A program made the translations under genes and the position numbers. Positions 25,082 to 33,724 of a stretch of 64,000 nucleotides of DNA are shown piece by piece. The DNA comes from Clostridium sp. D33t1_170424_F3 (GTDB lineage Bacteria > Bacillota > Clostridia > Oscillospirales > Acutalibacteraceae). Position 1 is the stretch's first letter; each line of letters begins with the position of its first letter. Location of the stretch: the NCBI RefSeq assembly GCF_015667585.1, contig NZ_JADPEG010000005.1:125044-189043 (forward strand). The letters are read 5' to 3'. The notes under the pieces were generated by a model that saw only the letters and a program-made list of their open reading frames with translations, ran no database searches and was not told the origin of the DNA.

Positions 25082-26710
25082 ATGACATTTCAAGAACTTG
25101 GCATGATCCCATCCATTTTGAACGCCCTGAAGAAAGAGGGCTATGCGTCGCCGACGCCGATTCAGGAGCAGGCGATTCCCCCGGTGCTGCAGGGAAAGGA
25201 TCTTCTGGGCTGCGCCCAGACGGGCACAGGAAAGACAGCGGCTTTCGCTGTGCCGATCTTACAGCGCCTGACGGAACAGGGCGCTGTGCAGCCGAAGAAA
25301 ATCCGCTCCCTGATCCTCACGCCCACCCGGGAGCTGGCGCTGCAAATTTACGAGAGCTTTACGGCTTACGGACGCTATCTTTCCCTGAAATCCTGTGTGA
25401 TCTTCGGCGGCGTGCCGCAGAACGCGCAGGTGCAGCAGCTCAAGCGCGGCGTCGATATTCTGGTTGCCACGCCGGGACGTTTGAACGACCTGATTAACCA
25501 GGGCTTTATCAAACTGCAGGACGTCCAGATTTTTGTGCTGGACGAGGCGGACCGCATGCTGGACATGGGCTTTATCAACGATGTGAAAAAGGTCATTGCA
25601 AAGCTGCCGCAAAAAAGGCAGACACTTTTGTTCTCCGCAACCATGCCGCCGGAAATCAGCGAGCTGGTGGATACGATCCTGTATCAGCCGGAAAAAATCA
25701 CGGTGACGCCGCCCGCCACTACGGTGGAGGCCATCGACCAGAGCGTCTATTATGTAGACAAAGAAAACAAGCGGAAGCTGCTGATCCATTTGCTCCAAAA
25801 CCCGGAGATTACCTCCGCGCTGGTCTTTACCCGCACCAAACATGGGGCGGACCGCGTGGTGCGCGAATTGACCCGTGCAAAGATCAGCGCCGCGGCGATT
25901 CACGGCGATAAGTCCCAGAACGCGCGCCAGAAGGCGCTGGGGGACTTTAAAAAGCGCGTGACCCGCGTGCTGGTGGCGACGGATATCGCCGCGCGCGGCA
26001 TCGACATCGACGAACTTTCCCATGTGATCAATTACGACATCCCGGAGGTGCCGGAGACATACGTGCACCGCATCGGCCGGACCGGCCGCGCGGGGCTTTC
26101 CGGCATCGCGGTTTCCTTCTGTGACATCAACGAGAAGGCCGACTTCGCCCGCATTGTCAAGCTGATCGGCAAAGACGTCCCCGTGGTGACGGACCATCCG
26201 TATCCGATGCTGATTACAGTGCCGACGCCCAAGTCCGAGCTGCGCCGCAACCGCGGTCAGCGTCCGCAGCAGCCGGCGGTACAGAAAACCCAGCCGGCTC
26301 CGCAGAGAAAGCAGGAACCCAAGAAGAAGGCGGAAACGCCCAAGATTGCCGGGCCGAAGCCCGCGCCGCAGAAAAACCGGCAGCAAAAGGCGGCAAAACC
26401 CGCCGCGCCAAAGCTTCCGCAGAAGCAGCCGGTGCGCACACCTGCGCCGCAGCCGGAAAAAACCACGCCGATGACGGAATTCCCGTCTCTGCACGACCTG
26501 CTGCCGGAGCAGCGCCCGACGCTCTACGGCAAAACGGAGGGCGGCAAAAAGCCGCGCCAGAGAAGGGACCCGGTCCCGGGCGGACGCGGCATGCAGAAAC
26601 GGGATGCAAAACCCATGCAAAAGCTGGAGCCCATCCGCAAGGCGGAGCCCGCGCGCAAGCGTCCGGTCGACCAGCCGTTGGGACAGACGCGCTTTGGGCG
26701 CAGGGGATGA
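25082..26710 (+). CDS. DEAD-box RNA helicase (RhlE/CshA type)
   Basis: A 542-residue helicase starting [13 protein letters not shown] after AAAGGAAAC; an upstream ATG at 25040 has no ribosome site. All motifs are seen: Q motif (PTPIQEQ), I (AQTGTGKT, about 45-52), Ia (TPTRELA), II (DEAD in VLDEADRML), III (SAT), and VI ([10 protein letters not shown]). From about residue 390 the tail is Pro/Gln/Lys/Arg-rich low complexity, a basic RNA-binding extension. The role is RNA remodelling in ribosome assembly or decay. Confidence 0.93.
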   Translation: MTFQELGMIPSILNALKKEGYASPTPIQEQAIPPVLQGKDLLGCAQTGTGKTAAFAVPILQRLTEQGAVQPKKIRSLILTPTRELALQIYESFTAYGRYLSLKSCVIFGGVPQNAQVQQLKRGVDILVATPGRLNDLINQGFIKLQDVQIFVLDEADRMLDMGFINDVKKVIAKLPQKRQTLLFSATMPPEISELVDTILYQPEKITVTPPATTVEAIDQSVYYVDKENKRKLLIHLLQNPEITSALVFTRTKHGADRVVRELTRAKISAAAIHGDKSQNARQKALGDFKKRVTRVLVATDIAARGIDIDELSHVINYDIPEVPETYVHRIGRTGRAGLSGIAVSFCDINEKADFARIVKLIGKDVPVVTDHPYPMLITVPTPKSELRRNRGQRPQQPAVQKTQPAPQRKQEPKKKAETPKIAGPKPAPQKNRQQKAAKPAAPKLPQKQPVRTPAPQPEKTTPMTEFPSLHDLLPEQRPTLYGKTEGGKKPRQRRDPVPGGRGMQKRDAKPMQKLEPIRKAEPARKRPVDQPLGQTRFGRRG

Positions 26711-26713
26711 TCC

Positions 26714-27649
26714 ATGGCGATCAATAAATTTATGATGGCGGCCCTGAAAGCCCTGTCTTACCCCGATATTGACATCAAAAAAAATTACTGGTGGGAGCGT
26801 CAGGTGGTCAACGTGACGCACTACCATTACTTAAAGCCCTTTTACAAGACCTGGGATCACAAGGTGTCCTGCGGAGACCACGAGATTCCCGTGCGCATTT
26901 TCTCCCCGCCGGAGGAAGCGGAAAACCACTCGATTTTGCTCTTCTTCCACGGCGGCGGCTGGGTGCTGGGGAATATCGATTCCTATAACAAGGTGTGCGC
27001 CAATATGGCCCGCCTGACGGGGCGGCTTGTCGTCTCCGTGGATTACCAGCTTGCGCCGGAGCACAAATTTCCCGCCGCGCCGGAAGATTGTTACGCCGTG
27101 GCGCGCGAAATCTTTTTGGATACGGCGCTGCTGGATACGCCTGCAAGCGACATCACCCTGATTGGGGACAGCGCGGGGGCCAATCTGGCCGCCGTGGTTT
27201 CCCTGATGGCGCGGGACCGGGGCGAATTTCTGCCCGGCAAACAGATTTTGATCTATCCCGCTACTTATAACGACCACTCGGAGCATTCGCTCTTCGATTC
27301 CATCCGGGACAACGGGACGGATTACCTGCTGACCTCCAAGCGCGTCTGCGATTATATGGATTTGTATATGAGCGGGCCGGAGGATCTGCACAATCCCTAT
27401 TTTGCGCCCTTGCTGGCAAAGGATCTGTCCAACCAGCCGGACACGCTGCTGATTACGGCGGAGTATGACCCCCTGCGCGACGAGGGCGAGGAATACGCCC
27501 GCAAGCTGGAGAAATTCGGAAACCGGGTGGAGCTGCACCGCATCGAGGACGCGCTGCACGGCTTCTTTTCCCTGCCGCCGAGCTTTCCCCAGGTCAAGGA
27601 ATGCTATGAACTTATCAATCGCTTTTTAAGTGAGGTGCCGCAACCGTGA
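26714..27649 (+). CDS. Alpha/beta hydrolase, hormone-sensitive-lipase family
   Basis: A 311-residue esterase with the HSL oxyanion motif FHGGGW (about residues 75-80), the nucleophile elbow GDSAGAN and a C-terminal Asp/His pair (AEYDPLRDEG, DALHGFF). It is cytoplasmic with no signal peptide. It starts four bases after the helicase stop and overlaps the next gene by four bases, so it belongs to a trio with the condensation-like and DUF6320 genes. Its substrate is unknown; carboxyl or acetyl esters are expected. Confidence 0.88.
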   Translation: MAINKFMMAALKALSYPDIDIKKNYWWERQVVNVTHYHYLKPFYKTWDHKVSCGDHEIPVRIFSPPEEAENHSILLFFHGGGWVLGNIDSYNKVCANMARLTGRLVVSVDYQLAPEHKFPAAPEDCYAVAREIFLDTALLDTPASDITLIGDSAGANLAAVVSLMARDRGEFLPGKQILIYPATYNDHSEHSLFDSIRDNGTDYLLTSKRVCDYMDLYMSGPEDLHNPYFAPLLAKDLSNQPDTLLITAEYDPLRDEGEEYARKLEKFGNRVELHRIEDALHGFFSLPPSFPQVKECYELINRFLSEVPQP

Positions 27650-28929
27650 AACCGAAAAAATCTGCCGAATGGAGACGGCTGGACAACGCGGCAAAGATTT
27701 TCCCGTGCACCAGCACCAAAGCGGACGCCAAGGTGTTCCGCTTTGCCTGCGAGCTTGTGGAGCCTGTGGACCCGCAGGCGCTGCAGCAGGCGCTGGACCG
27801 CGCGATGGAGGTCTTTCCCGGGTACCGCTGTGTACTGCGACGGGGGATGTTTTGGTATTACCTGGAGGATAGTGTGGAACGGCCGGAGGTGCGGGAGGAA
27901 ACCCGTCCCCTGTGCAGCCCGATTTACGATCAGAACCGGAAGGGGCTGCTGTTTAATGTGACTTATTACCGCTGCCGGATCAACGTGGAGATTTACCATG
28001 CGCTGACCGACGGCACGGGCGCGCTGCAGTTCCTGCGCGTGCTGGTGTATCATTATCTGCTGATCCGGCATGCGGACCGGTTTGCGGAAAATGCGCCTGT
28101 GATGGACTATGACGCGTCCGCTACGGAGAAGATGAACAACAGCTTTCAAAAATACTATACGCGCAAGAGAAAGACGCCGGAGAAAGCGCCGAACGCCTAC
28201 CACCTGCGCGGCACGCGCGTGCCGGAAAGCCGTGTGCGCGTGATCGAAGGCGTGGTCCCGGTTAAAGCGGTCCTCCAAAAGGCGCGCGAGTATGGGACGA
28301 CGCTCACGGTGCTGTGCGCGGCCCTGCTGATGTGCGCCATCGAACAGGAAATGATGGTGCGGTATAAAAAGCGTCCGGTTGTGCTGGCGGTGCCGATCAA
28401 CCTGCGCAACTATTTTCCTTCGGAGAGCGCGCGCAACTTTTTCAGCATTATGCAGGTGCGCTATAATTTTAAAAAACAGTCGAACCGGCTGGAGGACGTG
28501 ATCCAGAGCCTGAACCGCGATTTTGAGCGGGAGCTGACGCAGGATAAAATGGAGGCGCGCCTCTGCCAGTTTGTCAAATACGATTTTAACCCGGTTGCCC
28601 GCATTGCGCCGCTGGTGGTCAAAGACTTCGGCATGCGCATCGGCTACGAGCTGGCGGAAAAGAAGGAGACCGCCGCCATCTCCAACGTGGGAAAAATCCA
28701 GATGCCGCCGGAGCTGGCGGAATATATCCGCCTGTTCGACGTGTTTGTCAGTACGGACCGCCTGCAAATCTGTATGTGTTCCTTTGGGGACAACCTGACC
28801 ATCAGCTTCACAACGCCGCTGGTCAGTACGGATATTCAAAAGCATTTCTTCCGGGCATTGACGGGCATGGGAATTCCCGTGGAGATCACGGCCAGCCGCC
28901 TGCCGGACGAAGAGGAGGCGCCGGAATGA
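27646..28929 (+). CDS. Condensation-domain-like acyltransferase
   Basis: A 427-residue protein of the chloramphenicol-acetyltransferase-like fold. The active-site motif HALTDGTG matches HxxxDG of condensation domains and alcohol acetyltransferases, at about residue 118. The second half has ALLMCAIEQ and PVNLRN-like sequence (VPINLRNYFPSESARNF), typical of the fold. It is free-standing: no carrier or adenylation domain is near. The start is a GTG at 27646 preceded by GTGAGGTG. Lipid, alcohol or amine acylation is plausible; the substrate is not known. Confidence 0.75.
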   Translation: MKPKKSAEWRRLDNAAKIFPCTSTKADAKVFRFACELVEPVDPQALQQALDRAMEVFPGYRCVLRRGMFWYYLEDSVERPEVREETRPLCSPIYDQNRKGLLFNVTYYRCRINVEIYHALTDGTGALQFLRVLVYHYLLIRHADRFAENAPVMDYDASATEKMNNSFQKYYTRKRKTPEKAPNAYHLRGTRVPESRVRVIEGVVPVKAVLQKAREYGTTLTVLCAALLMCAIEQEMMVRYKKRPVVLAVPINLRNYFPSESARNFFSIMQVRYNFKKQSNRLEDVIQSLNRDFERELTQDKMEARLCQFVKYDFNPVARIAPLVVKDFGMRIGYELAEKKETAAISNVGKIQMPPELAEYIRLFDVFVSTDRLQICMCSFGDNLTISFTTPLVSTDIQKHFFRALTGMGIPVEITASRLPDEEEAPE

Positions 28930-29597
28930 AAACATGCGACAAGTGTAAGGTAAAAGTAACGGGCAGCCCGCCGGGATGCCCGCTGTGCCAGGGGCCTCTG
29001 CGGGAGGACGGCGCGCCGGACCCGCGCGGGGAGATTTTTCCGCAGATTCCGACGGTGCTGCATAAGCACAGCCTGTTTTTTAAAATCCTGATTCTGGTTT
29101 CCGCTGTGGCGGCGATTATCTGCGTGACGGTCAACCTGATTTTGCCGCAGCACGGCTGGTGGAGCCTTTTTGTGCTGGCGGGGCTGGCCTGCATGTGGCT
29201 CAGCCTGGCCGTAGCGGTCCACAAACGAAACAATATTCCCAAAAGCGTGCTGTACCAGGTGGTGCTGATCTGCGTGCTGACGATGCTCTGGGACTATTTT
29301 ACGGGCTGGCACGGCTGGTCGCTGGACTATGTGTTTCCCATCGCCTGTGTGGTGGCGCTGCTGGTGCTGTCCATCACGGCGCGCGTGTTCAAGCTGAACC
29401 TCGGCAGCTTTATCATCTATACGATCATCGCCGCACTGTTTGGCGTCATCCCCATTATCTTCTATGTCAAGGGGATGCTGCAGGTGGTCTATCCGTCGCT
29501 GATCTGTGTGGCGGGCAGTTTGATTTCTCTGGTGGCGTTGATGGTTTTTGAGGGCGGCAACATGCTGCAGGAATTAAAACGGCGTTTGCACCTGTAA
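28926..29597 (+). CDS. DUF6320-like zinc-ribbon membrane protein
   Basis: A 223-residue protein: an N-terminal ribbon with CDKC and CPLC pairs (residues 4-22), then six hydrophobic segments from about residue 50 to 215, and a short basic tail (LQELKRRLHL). The start ATG overlaps the stop of the condensation-like gene. I associate this architecture and this gene order with the DUF6320 family, from memory rather than a search. It may present or anchor the product of the two enzymes at the membrane. Confidence 0.7.
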   Translation: MKTCDKCKVKVTGSPPGCPLCQGPLREDGAPDPRGEIFPQIPTVLHKHSLFFKILILVSAVAAIICVTVNLILPQHGWWSLFVLAGLACMWLSLAVAVHKRNNIPKSVLYQVVLICVLTMLWDYFTGWHGWSLDYVFPIACVVALLVLSITARVFKLNLGSFIIYTIIAALFGVIPIIFYVKGMLQVVYPSLICVAGSLISLVALMVFEGGNMLQELKRRLHL

Positions 29598-29639
29598 GAT
29601 CGATATTTACAGGAAAGCGGCATAAAATAAAAAGGAACC

Positions 29640-29675
29640 GAAACTTCCAAACGCTGTTTTGGAAGTTTCTTTCTA
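29640..29675 (+). terminator. Terminator after the DUF6320 gene
   Basis: A perfect 12-bp stem (GAAACTTCCAAA at 29640-29651 with TTTGGAAGTTTC at 29658-29669) around CGCTGT, followed by a weak T-rich stretch. Confidence 0.65.
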
Positions 29676-29700
29676 TTCGTTGACGAAAGGCAGGAATATG

Positions 29701-31296
29701 ATGAGCATGACCATTTACAGCGGCGGAACCATCCTCACGATGGAGGAGCCGCTTTACGCGGAGGCGGTTCTGGTGGAAGACGGCGTCATTCGCGCCGTGG
29801 GAGAAAAGAGCGTGCTGCGGCAGGGGTGTCCGCCGGAGACCGAAGAGATGGATTTGCAGGGGGCGGTCCTGCTGCCGGCGTTCATCGACCCGCACAGCCA
29901 TATCACGGCGCTGGCGCAGACACTCGGTTCCGTCGATCTGACCGGGGCGAAAAGCTTTGCAGAAATCGTGCAAAAGCTGCAGGCGTTTATTCAAAAGACA
30001 AAACCTGCGCCGGGGCAATGGGTCACCGCGTTTGGTTACGACAATAATTTCCTTGCGGAAAAGCGCCATCCGGACAGGCAGCTGCTCGACCAAATCAAAT
30101 ATCCTGTGATCGTGACGCATGCCTCGGGCCACATGGGAGCGGCAAATTCCCTGGGGTTGAAAGAGATGGGCGTCTGCGCGGAGACGCCGGACCCGGAGGG
30201 TGGCGTGGTCGGCAGAGAAGCGGATGGAAGAACGCCGAACGGCTATCTGGAGGAGACAGCCTTCAGTTCTTTCACCGCAAAGATTCCCCAGCCGTCACAG
30301 GAGCAGCTGCTGCGGCAAATGGAATTGGCGCAGGACATTTATTTACAGAATGGCATCACAACTGTGCAGGATGGCCTGACCGTCCCCGTCCGGTGGGAGA
30401 TGCTGAAGGGGCTTGCGGAACAAAACCGCCTGAAAGCGGACGTGGTCGCCTATCCGGATTTAAAGGATAACCGTGCGTTGGCTGCCGAAAATCTGCCCTA
30501 TTGCAAGCAGTACTGCAACCGCCTGAAAATCGGCGGCTATAAAATTTTTCTGGACGGCTCCCCGCAGGGCCGCACTGCCTGGATGACCCAGCCGTATGAA
30601 AACGGCGAAGCGGGATACAAGGGGTATCCCATCTATCAGGACGCGCAGGTTGAATCCTTTATGAGGGAAGCCCTGCGGGACGATATGCAGCTTTTGGTGC
30701 ACTGCAACGGCGACGCGGCGGCGCAGCAGATGATCGATGCGTATGAAAAGGTCCTTGCGGAAAGCCGGACGGAGCAACAGATACGGCCGGTGATGATTCA
30801 TGCACAGCTGGTGCGTCAGGACCAGCTCGAAAAAATGGCAAAGCTGCGCATGATCGCTTCATTTTTTGTGGCGCATACCTGGTACTGGGGCGACGTGCAT
30901 TTACAGAACTTTGGGGAAGCGCGGGCGATCCGGATCAGTCCGGCGCGCTCCGCCATTGAAAGCGGCGTGATATATACGTTTCATCAGGATACGCCGGTGA
31001 TCCAGCCCAATATGCTGGAGACAATCTGGTGCGCGGTGAACCGCATCAGCAAGAATGGTATGGTGATGGGGGAAGAGGAGCGCGTTACGCCGCTGGAGGC
31101 GCTCCGTGCGGTCACAACCAACGCGGCATACCAATATTTTGAGGAGGATGAAAAGGGTTCCATCCGGGCCGGCAAGCGGGCGGACTTTGTCATCCTGGAC
31201 CGCGACCCGTTACAGGTCAATCCCATGGATATTAAGGATATTAGCGTACTGGCGACCATTAAGGACGGCAGGGCGGTCTACGAGGCGAGCCGATGA
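29701..31296 (+). CDS. YtcJ-like amidohydrolase (family 3)
   Basis: A 531-residue metal-dependent hydrolase. The N-terminal small beta domain (MTIYSGGTILTMEEPLY) leads to the metal-binding FIDPHSHI. Later ligands are in LVHCNGDAA and SFFVAHTWYWG, and the closing domain includes TFHQDTPVIQPNM and GKRADFVILDRDP. YtcJ-like proteins act on N-formyl or related amides; the substrate is uncertain. Three ATGs (29698, 29701, 29707) are possible; 29701 has the best spacing from AGGA. It overlaps mutY by four bases. Confidence 0.87.
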   Translation: MSMTIYSGGTILTMEEPLYAEAVLVEDGVIRAVGEKSVLRQGCPPETEEMDLQGAVLLPAFIDPHSHITALAQTLGSVDLTGAKSFAEIVQKLQAFIQKTKPAPGQWVTAFGYDNNFLAEKRHPDRQLLDQIKYPVIVTHASGHMGAANSLGLKEMGVCAETPDPEGGVVGREADGRTPNGYLEETAFSSFTAKIPQPSQEQLLRQMELAQDIYLQNGITTVQDGLTVPVRWEMLKGLAEQNRLKADVVAYPDLKDNRALAAENLPYCKQYCNRLKIGGYKIFLDGSPQGRTAWMTQPYENGEAGYKGYPIYQDAQVESFMREALRDDMQLLVHCNGDAAAQQMIDAYEKVLAESRTEQQIRPVMIHAQLVRQDQLEKMAKLRMIASFFVAHTWYWGDVHLQNFGEARAIRISPARSAIESGVIYTFHQDTPVIQPNMLETIWCAVNRISKNGMVMGEEERVTPLEALRAVTTNAAYQYFEEDEKGSIRAGKRADFVILDRDPLQVNPMDIKDISVLATIKDGRAVYEASR

Positions 31297-32333
31297 GCGT
31301 GTTACAGGAGATAGTCCGTCCTCTGCTGAACTGGTACGATCGGAACGCCCGCTCCCTGCCCTGGCGGGACCGGCCGGAGCCGTACCGCGTGTGGGTTTCG
31401 GAAATCATGCTGCAGCAGACGCGCGTAGAGGCGGTCAAGCCATATTTTGCACGCTTCATGGAGGAGCTGCCCACTGTCGCGGCCCTTGCCGCCGCGCCGG
31501 AGCAGCAGCTGATGAAGCTGTGGGAGGGATTGGGCTATTACAGCCGCGCGCGCAATTTGCAGAGGGCCGCGCAGGTGCTGGTGGAACAATACGACGGGAA
31601 ACTTCCCGCGGATTACGAAGAACTGCTGCGTCTGCCGGGAATCGGGCCGTATACGGCGGGCGCGGTGGCCTCCATTGCGTTCCAAATCCCAGCCCCGGCG
31701 GTGGACGGCAATGTCCTGCGTGTGGTGATGCGCCTGACCGCCTCGCGGGATAATATCAGTGAGCCGGCGGTTAAGCGCGCGGTGGAAGAGCAGATTCGAC
31801 AGGTTATTCCGCAGGATCGCCCGGGCGATTTCAATCAGGCCATGATGGAGCTGGGCGCGACGGTCTGCGGCCCGGGCGGGGAACCGCGCTGTCTGGTCTG
31901 CCCGTTGGCGGGATTGTGCGAAGGAAACCGCTTGGGTGTTGCGCGGGAGCTGCCCGTCAAGGCGAAGAAAAAAGCGCGCCGCATCGAAGAAAAAACGGTC
32001 TTTCTGTTGGTTTACAGCGGCGAGCTGGCCATTCGGCGGCGTGAGGACAGCGGCCTGCTGGCCGGATTATGGGAATTGCCGTCCGCGGAAGGGCGCCTTT
32101 CCCCGGAGGGCGCGGGTGAGGTGTTGCAGGACTGGGGAATCCATCCGCTCCAATTAAAACCACTGCCCGCCGCAAAACATATTTTTACTCATGTAGAGTG
32201 GCATATGACCGGCTACTGGGTGGAGCTGGAGGAAAAACCGAACGGCTTTTCCTGGGCGGGCAGAGGGGAGTTGTTGGAGGTCTATGCTTTGCCGTCCGCC
32301 TTCCGTGCCTATCTGGATGCATTTACAGGATAA
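31293..32333 (+). CDS. mutY: A/G-specific adenine glycosylase (MutY)
   Basis: Removes adenine mispaired with 8-oxoguanine. The 346-residue protein has the catalytic Glu in MLQQTRVEAV, the helix-hairpin-helix LPGIGPYTAG, the catalytic Asp in PAVDGNVLRV and the iron-sulfur Cys set CGPGGEPRCLVCPLAGLC (spacing 6-2-5). The C-terminal 110 residues form the NUDIX-like 8-oxoguanine recognition domain (SGLLAGLWELP). Start ATG overlaps the amidohydrolase stop. Confidence 0.95.
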   Translation: MSVLQEIVRPLLNWYDRNARSLPWRDRPEPYRVWVSEIMLQQTRVEAVKPYFARFMEELPTVAALAAAPEQQLMKLWEGLGYYSRARNLQRAAQVLVEQYDGKLPADYEELLRLPGIGPYTAGAVASIAFQIPAPAVDGNVLRVVMRLTASRDNISEPAVKRAVEEQIRQVIPQDRPGDFNQAMMELGATVCGPGGEPRCLVCPLAGLCEGNRLGVARELPVKAKKKARRIEEKTVFLLVYSGELAIRRREDSGLLAGLWELPSAEGRLSPEGAGEVLQDWGIHPLQLKPLPAAKHIFTHVEWHMTGYWVELEEKPNGFSWAGRGELLEVYALPSAFRAYLDAFTG

Positions 32334-32355
32334 TCTTTCTTCCGCGCCGGTTTTG

Positions 32356-32364
32356 TGCTATACT
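32356..32364 (+). promoter_or_regulatory. Extended -10 promoter for the ThrE pair
   Basis: TGCTATACT is an extended -10 element at 32356-32364, 33 bases before the start codon and just after mutY. No -35 is recognisable. Confidence 0.4.
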
Positions 32365-32397
32365 GCACTCGAATCAAAGCGAACAGGGGGCGTGCCG

Positions 32398-33162
32398 ATG
32401 AATTACGACGAGCTGGTCAATACCACCATGGAAGTGGGCTACCTGCTCCTGAGCAACGGGGCGGAGATTTACCGCGTGGAGGATTCCATGCGGCGTATTT
32501 TCCGCGCGTACGGCGTGGAAACAGGGGATGTGTTTGTGATCCCCACCTGCATCTTTGCAACGGTGGAAACCGGGCGGGGGAAGCCCGTCACCGGCTTTAA
32601 GCGCCTGTATGCGCGTGTGACGAATCTGGACAAGGTGGAGCGCGCAAACGATCTTTGCCGGATCGTCTGCTATCAAAAGCCGGACTTTCAGACGGTGCGG
32701 GAAGAGGTCAGGAGTATCGACCAACGGCCCGTCTACGGCTTTTGGACGCAGGTGGCGGCGTATGCGCTGATCGCCTTTTCTTTCACGCTGTTTTACAGCG
32801 GCAGCTTTGCGGACGCCTGCTGCGCGCTGGTCTGCGGCGCGGCGGTCCGCCTTGTAATCGACTTTATGGGCCGCTTTTCCACCAACAGTTTTTTTATGAA
32901 CATCGCCGCGAGCTGTGTGGCGGCAACGCTGGCGCTGCTGGCGGTACAATTCGGCTTCGGCGCAAATACGGATAAAATCATCATCGGCGCGCTGATGAAT
33001 CTGGTGCCCGGCATTGTTATTACCAGCTTCATGCGCGACGTCATTGCGGGCGACCTGATCGCGGGGCTGATCCGCTTTGTGGAGTCCCTGCTGGTGGCGA
33101 CGGCCATCGCTATCGGGGCAGGCGTGGCCCTGCTCGCGCCCCGGCTGATCTGGGGGGTGTAG
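32398..33162 (+). CDS. Threonine/serine exporter, N-terminal half (ThrE family)
   Basis: A 254-residue protein with a cytoplasmic N-terminal domain (LLSNGAEIYRVEDSMRRI, a ThrE hallmark, near residues 16-35) and five hydrophobic segments from about residue 120 on. The start at 32398 follows CAGGGGG; further upstream frame overlaps mutY. In this split form of ThrE, the first half pairs with a small second membrane protein, which follows directly. It is predicted to export Thr, Ser or related amino acids. Confidence 0.9.
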   Translation: MNYDELVNTTMEVGYLLLSNGAEIYRVEDSMRRIFRAYGVETGDVFVIPTCIFATVETGRGKPVTGFKRLYARVTNLDKVERANDLCRIVCYQKPDFQTVREEVRSIDQRPVYGFWTQVAAYALIAFSFTLFYSGSFADACCALVCGAAVRLVIDFMGRFSTNSFFMNIAASCVAATLALLAVQFGFGANTDKIIIGALMNLVPGIVITSFMRDVIAGDLIAGLIRFVESLLVATAIAIGAGVALLAPRLIWGV

Positions 33163-33165
33163 CGG

Positions 33166-33612
33166 ATGGAAGCGTATCTGCCCTGTTTATATGCGTTTAT
33201 CGCCTGCGCGGCCTTCTGCCTGGTGTTCAATATGCGCGGCAAGCTGATTTTTTTTACCTCGTTGGGCGGCGCGATCGGCTGGTTTGTCTATCTGCTGCTG
33301 AGCCCGCTGCAAAACGACATTGTACAGTTCTTCCTTGCGACGGTCGTTATCACGCTGTATTCGGAAATCATGGCGCGCATCCACCGCGTGCCGGTGACGG
33401 GCTATCTGCTGATTGCCCTGCTGCCGATGGTGCCGGGCGGCGGCATCTATTATTCGATGGAATACTGCATTGCGGGCAACACGGAGATGTTTTTGGAAAC
33501 CGGCCTGCACACACTGGGCATTGCCGGGGCGCTGGCGCTGGGTATCCTGCTGGTTTCCTCCCTGGTGCGCCTGTGGCACGCCTGCGGCGACCGCACGGAA
33601 CCGCACGTATAG
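33166..33612 (+). CDS. Threonine/serine exporter, C-terminal half (ThrE family)
   Basis: A 148-residue membrane protein with about four helices (AFIACAAFCLVFNM, GAIGWFVYLLL, YLLIALLPMVPGGGIYY). The segment LPMVPGGGIYYSMEYC is typical of the DUF3815/ThrE_2 half. It begins four bases after the first half, with GGGGGGTG as ribosome site. The two together reproduce the fused ThrE. Confidence 0.9.
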   Translation: MEAYLPCLYAFIACAAFCLVFNMRGKLIFFTSLGGAIGWFVYLLLSPLQNDIVQFFLATVVITLYSEIMARIHRVPVTGYLLIALLPMVPGGGIYYSMEYCIAGNTEMFLETGLHTLGIAGALALGILLVSSLVRLWHACGDRTEPHV

Positions 33613-33650
33613 GAAAAGGACCTGCTGAATAGCAGGTCCTTTTCCTATAT
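33611..33650. terminator. Bidirectional terminator between thrE pair and ppk2
   Basis: A perfect 16-bp stem (AGGAAAAGGACCTGCT with AGCAGGTCCTTTTCCT) closes on GAAT. It begins at the stop codon of the plus-strand gene, and its base carries T-rich sequence on the plus strand. Confidence 0.85.
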
Positions 33651-33724
33651 GCCATCCTTATCCAAAACAGGACTCTTACGAAAAAAGCTGTTCCTTTTTT
33701 ATAAGAGCCAAAGATGCTTGCAAT

